Assembly (NCBI GenBank): GCA_038253945.1
Contig: JBBSGR010000005.1
Coordinates: 1-64,000 of the forward strand
Length of the DNA stretch: 64,000 nucleotides
Source: JBBRYW01 sp038253945
Lineage (GTDB): Bacteria; Actinomycetota; Thermoleophilia; Gaiellales; Gaiellaceae
Direction: 5' to 3'
This document shows positions 49,068 through 58,230 of this stretch, piece by piece. The position numbers were made by a program, and so were the translations under genes. Positions within the stretch are counted from its first letter, which is position 1; every line of letters begins with the position of its first letter. The notes under the pieces are model-generated. The model did no database searches, was not told the DNA's origin, and saw only the letters and a program-made list of their open reading frames with translations.

Positions 49068-51086
49068 ATGCAGTGAACGCGACGACCCGGGCTCGCGCGA
49101 GGTAATCCCGACCCGCTCGGTGAGGGTGCCGCGGTTGCCACACGTATCGCTGGCCGTGACGGTCAGTCGGTAGACACCGGCTGGTAGCCGCTTCGTCTGG
49201 AGCGGCCGCCGAGTGAGTACGAACAGATAGCGACCCGAAGCCCCGCGGAAGTGATGCAGTCCTACGGCCGGGAAGTTCTGATAACTGCCGTGCGCGTAGA
49301 CGTGCCAGAACTCATGCTCGGCAGGGAGCCTGCGCCGAAAGTCGACGACGCCTCGCTCGCGCAGTATCGGTCGCCCAGAGGAAGCCGTCAGTCGCCAACT
49401 CAAGCGCGCCGGCGAGACGAGAGCACCATGCCAGGCGCCCACGACAGGGAGCGCCGGGCTGTCAAAGGCCAAGGCGACGATGGAGACCCTTCCGGCCAGC
49501 CGCGAAGGCCGAAGGGGTTGACCGCTTGCAGTTCGGAAAGCGACTGCGCGCACGAACGGAGCCGTCGAGTCCTCGTACGGGACGAGGTGGCCGGGACTAA
49601 GCGGATTCCTCACCCTGCCGTCGGCAACCATCATGAAGTGGACGTGTCCCCAGCGTGCGAGCACACGCCCGAGCACCGTGCGCCCGGCCCTGACAAATGC
49701 GCCGACCTGAACGAGCGGACGGATATGCCAGTACTGAAAGCTGCGACGCGAACTGCTCCGCACGACGACCGTGTACGGCCGGCTCTCAATCACAACGCCC
49801 GAGACCACGGGGTAAACCGCCTCGTGCGGGGAGGCGACGATGTCGACGCCGTCGTGGAAGGAGAACGAGCCGCTTGGAGCCGTGTCCGTCGCCCCTTCGA
49901 GCCCGAAGACCGTTCGCGGGTCGCCGAGGTAGCCGCGCACGGGATGCTGCTCGTGGAAGGGCTTGAGCGGCCACTGGTAGGAGCTCGGCGTGCGGCGCGC
50001 GCACAGCGAGGTAAAGGCGAGCCGCTGAGAGCGGCGCGTCTGCGAGGTGGCGGGCGCTCGGTGCGGGAAAGTCTCTAGCGGCAGGAGGCCGAGATCGAGC
50101 AAGGCATCTGGCAGCTCGCCGCGCACACTCAGCTCGGCGGTGTGCTGCCAGGCGCCGATCACCTCGTCGACGGGAGCGCGCCGGTTGATCCGCCTGATCG
50201 TGCGGTAGAGGCGACCTGACTGACGGTTTTGGTCGACAACGACGGTGTCGCGTCTGCTCCACCAAAGCTCGATCGGAACATGCGAGCGGGCGAGCCGCCG
50301 GGCGTAGGAGAGAGGACTGCGGGCTGCGTAGGCTGCGGGGCGCTCCAACGGCGTTCCGCCCACCTCGATCCGCATGTACCTCCTCAGACGAGCGCCCCCC
50401 GCGAACCGCCGGAAGTCGCGGTAGCGCTGGGCTAGGTCAGTCGGCGCATCGAAGGCTGCGACGCCCGCCAGCAGCCGTGGGTGGCGCGCGGCGAGCAGAA
50501 GGACTTCCTGGCCGCCCATACCGCCGCCAAAGGCGTAGATGCGCTGTCGGTTGATCCGCAGCCACGGCAACGCCGAGGCGAGGATCCGCGGCAGGCGCGC
50601 AAGATCGCGAATCTGGCCTGCCGCCCCCCAGGACTCTTGCCCCAGCCGACGACCCACTCCATCCGGATTGACAACCGCGAACGGGCCGCGCGCCGGCAGG
50701 TCCCCCCACATCGCGCCGCTGGCGCGCGCGAGCGGCTCGAGCCCGTGCGGCGAGATGATGAGTGGAAGCGGCGGATCCTCTCGGGGGCCATACCAGCGCG
50801 GCAGGTCGACGAAGGCGGCTCGCAGACGACCATCGTGCGCGCGGTACTCGATTCTCCAGACGCGCACGGGGGCGCGAGCGCGCCGTCCCGCGAGCAGCCG
50901 CTCTTCGTGGCCGATTCCGAGTAGCTGTGCCGCGACGAACGCGACAAGGACGGCGCCGGTCACGCCGGCGAGGCGGCCACGGCGTGGCTCCTCATCCCTG
51001 GACGCGCGCGAATTCAAGCCGCAGCGGCGAGGCCTTGGCTTGGGTTCGAACAGCGTCCACCGGCGGGGCCTCGAAGGCGCGGTCAC
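49005..51086 (-). CDS. Exported esterase-like / M23 endopeptidase-like fusion
   Basis: A protein of about 693 residues from GTG 51086. An N-terminal hydrophobic segment (VTGAVLVAFVAAQLLGIG) is followed by an alpha/beta-hydrolase domain of the prolyl-oligopeptidase/esterase type, LPLIISPHGLEPLARASGA and RINRQRIYAFGGGMGGQEVL. The nucleophile elbow reads GGGMGG where GGSMGG would be expected, so the catalytic Ser appears replaced by Gly. The C-terminal half has LytM/M23 zinc motifs, HDGVDI and WGHVHFMMV, in the correct order, and then an Ig-like tail. The combination suggests a cell-wall enzyme in which the hydrolase half is a binding module. The start is uncertain. Confidence 0.75.
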   Translation of the reverse strand: MTAPSRPRRWTLFEPKPRPRRCGLNSRASRDEEPRRGRLAGVTGAVLVAFVAAQLLGIGHEERLLAGRRARAPVRVWRIEYRAHDGRLRAAFVDLPRWYGPREDPPLPLIISPHGLEPLARASGAMWGDLPARGPFAVVNPDGVGRRLGQESWGAAGQIRDLARLPRILASALPWLRINRQRIYAFGGGMGGQEVLLLAARHPRLLAGVAAFDAPTDLAQRYRDFRRFAGGARLRRYMRIEVGGTPLERPAAYAARSPLSYARRLARSHVPIELWWSRRDTVVVDQNRQSGRLYRTIRRINRRAPVDEVIGAWQHTAELSVRGELPDALLDLGLLPLETFPHRAPATSQTRRSQRLAFTSLCARRTPSSYQWPLKPFHEQHPVRGYLGDPRTVFGLEGATDTAPSGSFSFHDGVDIVASPHEAVYPVVSGVVIESRPYTVVVRSSSRRSFQYWHIRPLVQVGAFVRAGRTVLGRVLARWGHVHFMMVADGRVRNPLSPGHLVPYEDSTAPFVRAVAFRTASGQPLRPSRLAGRVSIVALAFDSPALPVVGAWHGALVSPARLSWRLTASSGRPILRERGVVDFRRRLPAEHEFWHVYAHGSYQNFPAVGLHHFRGASGRYLFVLTRRPLQTKRLPAGVYRLTVTASDTCGNRGTLTERVGITSREPGSSRSLHGPSTQRTLERGVRRRRGGQR

Positions 51087-51139
51087 CTTAGCCCGCGCGT
51101 AGACCAGGGCGCCGATAACGCCGGGCGGGAAGGAGAGAC

Positions 51140-51940
51140 TCAGACATGCGGACCTGCTCCGCCGAGGTCGAGCGCCGCTCTCCGCCGCGCGCGCAGCACG
51201 TATCCGACCGCGCCGTGCTCGACCCCGACGAAGAGACGATCTACCTGCAAGAGGCACTTTAGGGCAAGCATGAGCGGACGCCCCCAGGGCCGCGCCGGAT
51301 GCGCGCCGACGCGACCGAGTAGAGGTTCGTAGAGGTAGCGGTGATACACACCGGAGACCGGGAATCCCCAAGCGCGACAAGCGTCGACGTCGAGGCCCGC
51401 CGCCTCGCAGATACCCATCAGTCGCTCGCGATCGTACCGCCGAACGTGCCCGGCCCAGACGTCGCTCGGGCCGAAACGGTCCGGATTTGCTGGAACCGAG
51501 AGGACGAGGACGCCGCCGGCCGGCAAGAGGCGCGCAACCTCCGCGAGCGCCGCGTGATCGTCCTCGATGTGCTCGAGCACCTCGCCGAGCACGACTAAGT
51601 CGAAGCAAGCGCGGGGAAACGGGAGATGAGTCAGGTCAGCCTGGAGCACCGGGCCGTTTACCGACCTCTCGAGCACAGCGACCGCAGCCGGGGCGCTGTC
51701 AACGCTTGTCACCTCGAAGGCGTGCCCTTCGAGGACGCGCGAGAAGCTTCCTTGCCCAGCGCCGGCGTTCAGCGCCCGCCGCCCTGGCACGCCCTCGAGC
51801 ACAAGATCGAAGAGAAGCCGCTCGCGGAGCTCGTGGCGCGGCCCCACGAAGCCGGGCGCCGTGCCCCACTCGTGGATCGCGGGCCGCTTCCCGGATCTCG
51901 AGCGACGGGCGAGCCGTCGCGGCTTCCTCAGCCAAGTCAC
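51140..51940 (-). CDS. Class I SAM-dependent methyltransferase (surface-polysaccharide type)
   Basis: A protein of about 266 residues from GTG 51940. Motif I is NAGAGQGSFSRVLEG (RRALNAGAGQGSFSRVL), then ADLTHLPFPRACFDLVVLGE and VLEHIEDDHAALAEVARLLP with GGVLVLSVPANPDRFG. It ends with a basic tail. It is similar to small-molecule or lipid-linked-sugar methyltransferases found in cell-surface clusters. The target is unknown. It is upstream of, and co-directional with, the esterase-M23 gene, with a 53-bp gap. Confidence 0.82.
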   Translation of the reverse strand: MTWLRKPRRLARRSRSGKRPAIHEWGTAPGFVGPRHELRERLLFDLVLEGVPGRRALNAGAGQGSFSRVLEGHAFEVTSVDSAPAAVAVLERSVNGPVLQADLTHLPFPRACFDLVVLGEVLEHIEDDHAALAEVARLLPAGGVLVLSVPANPDRFGPSDVWAGHVRRYDRERLMGICEAAGLDVDACRAWGFPVSGVYHRYLYEPLLGRVGAHPARPWGRPLMLALKCLLQVDRLFVGVEHGAVGYVLRARRRAALDLGGAGPHV

Positions 51941-52086
51941 CTGGGAGCGGTCAGCCGGTGCCGAGGATTGGCACACAACCGGCGAACGGAGGCACCGGAG
52001 TTCCCGTTGTAACAGGGCGAGCCATGCAAGCAGAGACAGTGACCTTTGACTGCGCGTGGCCGAAAGTGACTGGCACATGGCGCTGA

Positions 52087-52408
52087 TATTCCCGTCCGAG
52101 GCCTGAACAGCTCCTGAAAATGCGCGGCTAAATGCGCAGTTGCTCGAGCGAGCGCTACGCCGCCGATCACGCGGGGGACTGGGCAACGCGCAGGATCTGC
52201 GCCGAAGCCGAATTGGAGGCGAAGCGCAGCGGCGCAGCCGAGCCTGATACACAAAGGCCTGACAGGAGATTCGCCGCCACAGACCAGGGCGCTCCGGCGC
52301 TAAGGGGCGCAGCAGCCCCGAGGCCACCTTGTGGAAACGGAGCAAGAGTGTGCGCGAAGAGGTCGTTCAGCTGATCGAAGCTGCCAGCCGCGTATCCGCG
52401 GCAAGATC
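52087..52408. other. Gap with no convincing gene
   Basis: About 320 bases between the methyltransferase's leader and the membrane-protein stop. On the minus strand one frame reads SFDQLNDLFAHTLAPFPQ and continues for about 80 codons with natural-looking composition, but it has no start and no recognisable homology. It may be a degraded gene. No tRNA or repeat is seen. Confidence 0.25.
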
Positions 52409-53008
52409 CTACGCCGCAACCGTCTCGAGTCGTCGTTCTTGCGCAGGGCTGCGATGCGCTAGTCGTAGCGCAGCGGCTGTACCGATCGCGAACGCGGCCA
52501 CGTGCTCCACATCGAGGACATTGACAGCGTGTCGCAACATCCATGCGAATAGAGCTATGGAAACGACGGTCACGATCGTCGCGATCTTGCCGCAAACCGT
52601 CCTTCCCCGGGCACGCCAAGAGACCGCGGCCGTTGCGCCAAGCCAAGCAGCGGATACCGCAGAGATTCCATAGTCGGGTGCCTTGTGAACTGCCTGGAAG
52701 ACGTCTGCGTCGCTCGACCAAACGATGCCCAGAAACGCGTACACCAAGAGAGTGGACCCCACATGACCCACGACAGCGGACCACCAGAGAGTTCGTCCTC
52801 CACAGACGCTGAGGGTCACGAAGCCGAGAAGAACGAAGAACAGAAGAGACCAGAAGAGAGGTTTCTGCACGAGCAGCGCACTCACGATGACCGGCCAAAT
52901 CCGGCCCCTCGCCACGTCGTGTGGGCTCGCGGCAACGTCGGACAACGAGACAACGCCTGCCCGCTGAATGCCCGTCATAGCCGCGACGATGATCGTCGCA
53001 GCGGCCAA
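52409..53008 (-). CDS. Rhomboid-like membrane protein
   Basis: A 199-residue membrane protein with about six hydrophobic segments (ATIIVAAMTGIQRAG, PLFWSLLFFVLLGFVTLSV, WWSAVVGHVGSTLLVYAFLG, AWLGATAAVSW). The patterns ARGRIWPVIVSALLVQ, VGHVGSTLL and APDYGISAVSAAWLGA resemble rhomboid-like proteins (GRxW, a late YGIS), but the canonical GxSG catalytic serine is not evident. Protease activity is therefore uncertain. The only canonical start is TTG 53008 or ATG 52978; the frame is open further upstream without a start codon. Confidence 0.6.
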   Translation of the reverse strand: MAAATIIVAAMTGIQRAGVVSLSDVAASPHDVARGRIWPVIVSALLVQKPLFWSLLFFVLLGFVTLSVCGGRTLWWSAVVGHVGSTLLVYAFLGIVWSSDADVFQAVHKAPDYGISAVSAAWLGATAAVSWRARGRTVCGKIATIVTVVSIALFAWMLRHAVNVLDVEHVAAFAIGTAAALRLAHRSPAQERRLETVAA

Positions 53009-53139
53009 GAAGGCGAGGTGCCACCGCGGTAGGTGTCGCAGGATCCCGAGCGTCGCAACCCCAGTGTAGGAGACGGGGCGCGCTCAGGCTACGCCGGGCG
53101 GCAGCCCGCCAATTTCAGTGCACAGCCTCACGAAACCGC

Positions 53140-54297
53140 TCAAGGGAAGATCAGGGGGAGCGTCAGGACGGCTGCCGCAAGCAACGCAGCGCTGGACACC
53201 ACGATCGACCTGAACGTCCATCGTCTCCTGGTTACGGAGGCGAGGCCCCAGTATGCCGGCAGTGCCAATAGCCCGAAGCGCGCATCGGACTGAAAGGAGC
53301 CGCTGCCCAGCGGCAGCAGGACGAGCAGCGCTCCGAGGACAGTCCACCCCAGAGGCGCGCCCGCTCTCCACGCGAGGCCCAACAGCAGGAGAGTGAAGAG
53401 GCAAAAGCCGATATCTCGAGCTGCCCACGGGTGTCGGCCGAGTTGGGCGCCCACCCCCGCCAGCGAATGCCAGACGCCGGTCACGCGGAAGGACCGGCCC
53501 CAGGCCTGCTGCGCTTCGCTCCAAGCAAGTGGGTTGCGCAGCGTCCAGCCCAAGTACAGAGGAAACGAGATCGCCGCCGCCGGAGCGGCTAGCACGGCGG
53601 CGACCCCCCGGCCGCGTGCTTGAGGGCCGCTGTCCCCCCAGCGGCTCAGCAGGCATCCGGCGATCGGGAGAAACAGTAGGACACCCTCGGGGCGAGCAAG
53701 TGCAGCAACCGCCGCCGCCGCTGCGCACGAAAGCCAGCGGCCCTCGACCGAGAGCAGGCCGACGAGTGCAAAGGCGAGAAGGGCGAGACTCTCCGGATAG
53801 ACCATCGAAAAGACGTAACCCATCGGAAAGACCGCGAGCAACAAGGTCGCCCGCCGTGCAAGCGAACTTCCAACGATTCGACTGCCGAACGCGTCGAACG
53901 CGAGCAACGCTCCGAGAAAAAATGCATTCGAGAGGAGGAGCCCGGCTATACCGAGCGGCAGGCCCGTGGCTCCGGCCAGCCTCAGGAGCACCGGATAGAA
54001 CGGGAAGAAGGCCGGGTCGCTTTGGCGTCCGGGGATCAGGAGATAGCCGCGCTCCGCGATCTGGCGATACCAAACTCCGTCCCATGCCTCGAGCGCGCCG
54101 AACGGGTGCGCGAAGACCGCTGCTCGGAAATATCCGCGCGGAGCGCGGAGCAAGTGGAGCACCAGCGCGGCAACGAGCACGACACCGCGCGAGTACAACC
54201 ACCACAACACCAGTGTCCGCCGCCCGGCCAACCACCCGAGAGCCGGTGGGCGAATCGGGGCTCGCGCGCAGGCGAGGTCGCCCGCTTGCTCAGGCAT
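53140..54297 (-). CDS. GT-C mannosyltransferase (PIG-V-like)
   Basis: A 385-residue membrane protein from ATG 54297 with about nine hydrophobic segments. The key lumenal-loop motif EAWDGVWYRQIAERGYLL and SDPAFFPFYPVLLRLAG, plus AVFPMGYVFSMVYPESLALL, is the mannosyltransferase PF04188 (PIG-V) pattern. The Asp-Gly-Val-Trp block carries the proposed catalytic Asp. It uses a polyprenyl-phosphate mannose donor and probably extends a surface glycan or glycolipid. It overlaps the next upstream gene by 8 bases. Confidence 0.87.
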   Translation of the reverse strand: MPEQAGDLACARAPIRPPALGWLAGRRTLVLWWLYSRGVVLVAALVLHLLRAPRGYFRAAVFAHPFGALEAWDGVWYRQIAERGYLLIPGRQSDPAFFPFYPVLLRLAGATGLPLGIAGLLLSNAFFLGALLAFDAFGSRIVGSSLARRATLLLAVFPMGYVFSMVYPESLALLAFALVGLLSVEGRWLSCAAAAAVAALARPEGVLLFLPIAGCLLSRWGDSGPQARGRGVAAVLAAPAAAISFPLYLGWTLRNPLAWSEAQQAWGRSFRVTGVWHSLAGVGAQLGRHPWAARDIGFCLFTLLLLGLAWRAGAPLGWTVLGALLVLLPLGSGSFQSDARFGLLALPAYWGLASVTRRRWTFRSIVVSSAALLAAAVLTLPLIFP

Positions 54298-55039
54298 GCA
54301 GACGCCTCGGTTCGTGCACGATTCCGAAGGCACGCCGGACGCGCACAATCGTCACTAGCGTTCCACCAGGAGCAAGGTCGCTCTGACCTCGCCCATCTTT
54401 GCCCGACAGCGTCAGCTCGACTGGCTTGTATCCGCGCGCATCGACATAGAGGTGGATCGGCGAGCGGCGATGCCCGAAGCGAATCGCGACCACCGGCCCG
54501 CCATCGGCCGAGGCGGCGTCAGCCTCAATCGATGAATCCCGAAGTCGCGTGCCAATCCGGTCCGCCAGCACAGTTGGGCAGCCGGCGAGCAGGAATCGCG
54601 CCTGATCCGCGCGGTCCGATCTTCCTCTACGGCCGACCTCTCGGACACCGTGCCCGAAGTCGTAGAGACGCTCGCCGTCCCCGAGCAACACAAGTGCCCC
54701 GAACGCCGGCCGGGCGCTCAGCCAACTGAATCGACCCTGTACGCAAACAGCAGAGATCCTGCGGCCGCCGATGTTCTCTGTCGCGCGCATCTCGTGGTAG
54801 CGCAACAACCTCCGCAGCATGTCGGCGGTGACCAGTGACTCGGCAGGCGGCCGCGGGAACGCCGCAGCCTGCAGGCCTAGGCCGAGCATGGCGATGCACA
54901 AGGGAATCAGTAGGGCGGGCAGCAACCAGCGAAAGCGGACGAGCGCTCGCACCTGGAGGATGTTCGCGCGTCCGAGCTGCAAGGGCTCGAGACCTCCCGG
55001 TTGCTTAACGAACGCGTAACCATCCGTTGAGCTCGACAT
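54290..55039 (-). CDS. Membrane-anchored hypothetical protein (surface cluster)
   Basis: A 249-residue protein from ATG 55039. One transmembrane helix at about residues 37-58 (WLLPALLIPLCIAMLGLGL) is followed by an extracytoplasmic beta-rich domain of about 180 residues (ALVLLGDGERLYDFGHGVRE, VVAIRFGHRRSPIHLYVDAR). No family is recognised. It overlaps the PIG-V-like gene, which suggests joint function in surface glycan assembly. Confidence 0.6.
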   Translation of the reverse strand: MSSSTDGYAFVKQPGGLEPLQLGRANILQVRALVRFRWLLPALLIPLCIAMLGLGLQAAAFPRPPAESLVTADMLRRLLRYHEMRATENIGGRRISAVCVQGRFSWLSARPAFGALVLLGDGERLYDFGHGVREVGRRGRSDRADQARFLLAGCPTVLADRIGTRLRDSSIEADAASADGGPVVAIRFGHRRSPIHLYVDARGYKPVELTLSGKDGRGQSDLAPGGTLVTIVRVRRAFGIVHEPRRLHA

Positions 55040-55139
55040 TCCACGCGCGCCCGGTTCGGAGCCGGCAAGCGCGGACGTCGAGGACGGGCTCACGACGCGG
55101 CCCACCCCGGTCGCCGGCGAGGAAGCCGGATCCGCCGCT

Positions 55140-56009
55140 TCACGTTCCGCCGTTCTGCGCGCCGGCGGCGAGCTCGCTGATTGCACGCGTGCGCGTGACG
55201 AGGATCGTCCCCACGAGGGCAACGACGAGCCCGATCGCAATCGGGGCGCCGCCGAGCTCGGCGGAGGCCCACCGCTCATGCAGGAAGAGCGGCTCGAGGA
55301 CGATGGGCAAGAACGTCTGCACGGCCGTGTTGACCGGCACGACGGTGGTGGCGCGGAGCCGCTGGAACGCAGTCATCCCCGTGACGGTGGCGGCAATCCC
55401 TGTCAGGAGGGCGACGGCCGCCCATACCACCGTCGGCATGTAGTGACTCCGGCCCACATCGTCGCTCATCAGCTTGGTTGCGATATTGCTCGCCGCGAAC
55501 CCACAGCCGGAGCCGGCGATGGCGAGCATCCCCGTGTCGAGGCGAGTGCCGCGTACGGCGAATGGCGCGAAGCTGCACGCCGAAAGCGCACCGACGACCG
55601 CGGCGACGGCGGCGACGCCGCGATGGGCCTCGCTATGCGGCGGGGCCCCCGATGCGACGAGCGCGACGCCGCCGATGATCGCCAGCACGCCGAGCACCTC
55701 GAGAATCCCGACGCGCTCGTGGAACATTCGCGCGCCCAGCACCAGCAAGACGACAAGACCCATCGCGAGCGCCGGCTGCACGACGACGAAGGGCGCCTCG
55801 GCAAGCGCGAGCACCTGCGGCCCGATACCGAGCACACCGAGCGTCGCGCCAGCGAGCCAACGCGGTCGCCGCAGCAGCCGCGCCAGGAGGGGCAAGCGAA
55901 GGCCAAGCCTCCGCGGCGCGCTCCGCGCCTCGATGCCCTGGAGCGCGATGCCGACGTTAAATAGCAGCGACGCGACGAGCGCCGCACTGAGGCCGATCGC
56001 GAACGTCAT
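55140..56009 (-). CDS. DMT-superfamily multidrug/metabolite transporter-like protein
   Basis: A 289-residue polytopic protein with about nine to ten hydrophobic helices (MTFAIGLSAALVASLLFNVG, FVVVQPALAMGLVVLLVLGA, VLGVLAIIGGVALVASGA, VVWAAVALLTGIAATVTGM, GGAPIAIGLVVALVGTILVT). Two roughly repeated halves fit the EamA/DMT fold. The likely function is export of a small metabolite. It stands 100 bases upstream of the surface-cluster genes on the same strand. Confidence 0.78.
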   Translation of the reverse strand: MTFAIGLSAALVASLLFNVGIALQGIEARSAPRRLGLRLPLLARLLRRPRWLAGATLGVLGIGPQVLALAEAPFVVVQPALAMGLVVLLVLGARMFHERVGILEVLGVLAIIGGVALVASGAPPHSEAHRGVAAVAAVVGALSACSFAPFAVRGTRLDTGMLAIAGSGCGFAASNIATKLMSDDVGRSHYMPTVVWAAVALLTGIAATVTGMTAFQRLRATTVVPVNTAVQTFLPIVLEPLFLHERWASAELGGAPIAIGLVVALVGTILVTRTRAISELAAGAQNGGT

Positions 56010-56170
56010 CTGCCACTAACGGCGCAGCCCATCGCCCGCGGCCGCGGCGATTGCTGGACGGTCTGGTCGCGCTAAGGGAACGAGGCGCGAGCGACCCCGT
56101 CTGGACTCGCGTGCCGCTTGGGGGCGGCTCGGCGGGCGGGCGGCGTCGTGCTGCCGCACGACGCCAGCCA

Positions 56171-57154
56171 CTACAGCTCCGACGGCTCCGGGCGGAGAAC
56201 GATCGCGGCTCTGCCGCTCGTACTCGAGGCGGTCGCGGGCCGCAGCCTGCGCGGCGTCCGCGTCACCGACTCGACGTAGCGGCGGGCGCCCTCGGCGAAC
56301 GGCGTGATCGCCGACCAGTCCAACTCTTGCGCGGCCCGCGCGCCGGAGATCCGCACGGGTCGCAGGTCCGCCGCGCGGCGGTCGACGTGCACGATCTCGA
56401 CGGGGGCGACGAGCCGCCGGACCGTCTCGGCGATCTCGCGCACCGTCACCGTCTCGTCGCCGACGAGGCTGTAGATCCGGTTCGGTACCGGCGGCGCCAG
56501 CGCAGCGACGACGCCGCGCGCGAGGTCCTCGACGTAGACGAACTGGCGCGACTGGCTACCGTCGCCGGCGATCATCAGCGCCCGACCGGCGAGGGCGCGC
56601 TCGACGAAGGTCGCGAGCACGGTCGCCGGGCGCGCGCGCGGCCCGTACGGGATGCCGAACCGGAGGATGGTGTGCTCGAGGCTGTAGAGCTCGCCGTACG
56701 AGCGGCAGTACATCTCGCCCGCGAGCTTCGTCGCCGTGTACAGGTGCGCCGGATGCGGGAGCGGCGAGTCGTCGTCGAGCGGCTCTGCGCCGTCCGCGTT
56801 GCCATAGACCCAGATCGTGCTTGCGTAGACGACGTGCGCCACGTCCTGCGCATGCGCCGCCTCGAGCAGCAGCGCCGTCCCGCCAGCGTTCACCGCTTGA
56901 GCTCGCGACGGGTCATGGACGACGCGGTTGACGTCGGAGACCGCTGCGAGGTGCGCGATCACGTCGCACCCGGTGACCGCCGCCTTGAGCGCGTCGCGGT
57001 CACAGATGTCGCCGAGAACGAACTCAACCTCGCGGGGATCGTGATACGGCGAGGGCACGAGGTCGAAGATCCGCGGCTCGTGACCGGCGGCGCGCACGCA
57101 GTCGATGACGTGCGAGCCGATGAAGCCGGAGCCGCCGGTGACAAGAACCTTCAC
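56171..57154 (-). CDS. NAD-dependent sugar epimerase/dehydratase
   Basis: A 327-residue extended SDR. GxxGxxG is VTGGSGFIGSHVIDCV (residues 7-13). The catalytic YxxxK is in HLYTATKLAGEMYCRSYGEL, and ASTIWVYG carries the Ser/Thr. The C-terminus binds a nucleotide-sugar. GTG 57154 overlaps the aminotransferase stop (GTGA), so the pair probably makes an amino- or deoxy-sugar nucleotide for the surface glycan. The specific epimerase or dehydratase activity is not determined. Confidence 0.9.
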   Translation of the reverse strand: MKVLVTGGSGFIGSHVIDCVRAAGHEPRIFDLVPSPYHDPREVEFVLGDICDRDALKAAVTGCDVIAHLAAVSDVNRVVHDPSRAQAVNAGGTALLLEAAHAQDVAHVVYASTIWVYGNADGAEPLDDDSPLPHPAHLYTATKLAGEMYCRSYGELYSLEHTILRFGIPYGPRARPATVLATFVERALAGRALMIAGDGSQSRQFVYVEDLARGVVAALAPPVPNRIYSLVGDETVTVREIAETVRRLVAPVEIVHVDRRAADLRPVRISGARAAQELDWSAITPFAEGARRYVESVTRTPRRLRPATASSTSGRAAIVLRPEPSEL

Positions 57155-58182
57155 GCGTTGATCTTCGCCGGGATGTCGGCCGTCGACGCCGGCCGGTAGT
57201 AGAGCGGGGCGCACCAGTGGTTCGTCGCGACCCAATCACTGTTCGGCAGGTCGGCCTGCGCGCCCATGATGCGGTGGCACGGCTCGTCGTAGACCTTTCC
57301 GGTCGAGCGCTCGATCGGCTGGAACACGATGTACTTGTACAACCCGGACACCATTCCATCCGGCAGCTCCACCCGGGCGGGGTGCCGCGGGTCGAGCAAC
57401 TCGCGCGCCTGCTCGTTCTTCCACTGCGTGATCTCGTCGAGCCGCTCGACCTCGACGACGCCGACCGCGGCCGTGAATTCGTTCATGCGGCAGTTCAGCC
57501 CGTGCGCGGCGAAGTCGGGTTTGCCGTAGTTTCGGAACGTGCGCGCGTGCTCAATGACGTCGGCGTGCCGCGAGACCACGGCACCCCCCTCGCCCGTGGA
57601 GATGGTCTTCGTCGCCGCGAACGACCAGATGCCCGCGTCGCCCCAGCTCCCGGCGCGGCGGCTGTGCCAGCCCGCGCCGTGTGCGTGCGCGCAGTCCTCG
57701 ATCAGGAAAATCCCCTCGGCTCGGCAGAACTCGGCGATCCGCACTACGTCGAAGGCGAGGTGGCCGCCGATGTGCACGAGGATCGCGGCGTGCGGCTTGT
57801 GCGCAGCTACTTTCCGTTCGAAGTCCTCGAAGGACATGCAGAGATCGGTCCGGTTGCAGTCCACGAACTCCACCCGGCCGCCCGCGTGGAGCACGGAGAG
57901 CGGCGTCGCCATGAACGTGTTTGAGGGGCAGAGAACGGTCTTGCCGCGCACGTCGACGTAGTCGAGAACAGCGAGTGCGGCGCCGCTCCAGCCGGAGTAC
58001 GCGACCGCGGATAGCCCGACCCAGTCCGCCCACGCAGACTCGAACGCCGCCACCATCTCTCCCTCCGACCAGACCTCCGCGTCGAGCACCGACTGCCACA
58101 GCTCGTGCAGCCGCGTGCGGTCGCGGTGATCGAACCCGATCGCGAAGCGGCCGACGCTCGCTGTGGTGCGCTGGTCGGCCAC
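57151..58182 (-). CDS. DegT/DnrJ/EryC1/StrS-family sugar aminotransferase
   Basis: A 343-residue PLP-dependent enzyme. The PLP Lys is K192 in SFAATKTISTGEGGAVVS, preceded by IEDCAHAHGAGWHS, and NYGKPDFAAHGLNCRMNEFT is the family region. It transfers an amino group to a keto-sugar nucleotide. It is coupled to the epimerase gene downstream by GTGA overlap. The upstream GT28 gene on the same strand ends 49 bases before it. Confidence 0.92.
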   Translation of the reverse strand: MADQRTTASVGRFAIGFDHRDRTRLHELWQSVLDAEVWSEGEMVAAFESAWADWVGLSAVAYSGWSGAALAVLDYVDVRGKTVLCPSNTFMATPLSVLHAGGRVEFVDCNRTDLCMSFEDFERKVAAHKPHAAILVHIGGHLAFDVVRIAEFCRAEGIFLIEDCAHAHGAGWHSRRAGSWGDAGIWSFAATKTISTGEGGAVVSRHADVIEHARTFRNYGKPDFAAHGLNCRMNEFTAAVGVVEVERLDEITQWKNEQARELLDPRHPARVELPDGMVSGLYKYIVFQPIERSTGKVYDEPCHRIMGAQADLPNSDWVATNHWCAPLYYRPASTADIPAKINA

Positions 58183-58230
58183 GAGAGCCGAAGCGTAACG
58201 GCCCGCGCGGGACTCCCACGAGGTGAACCA

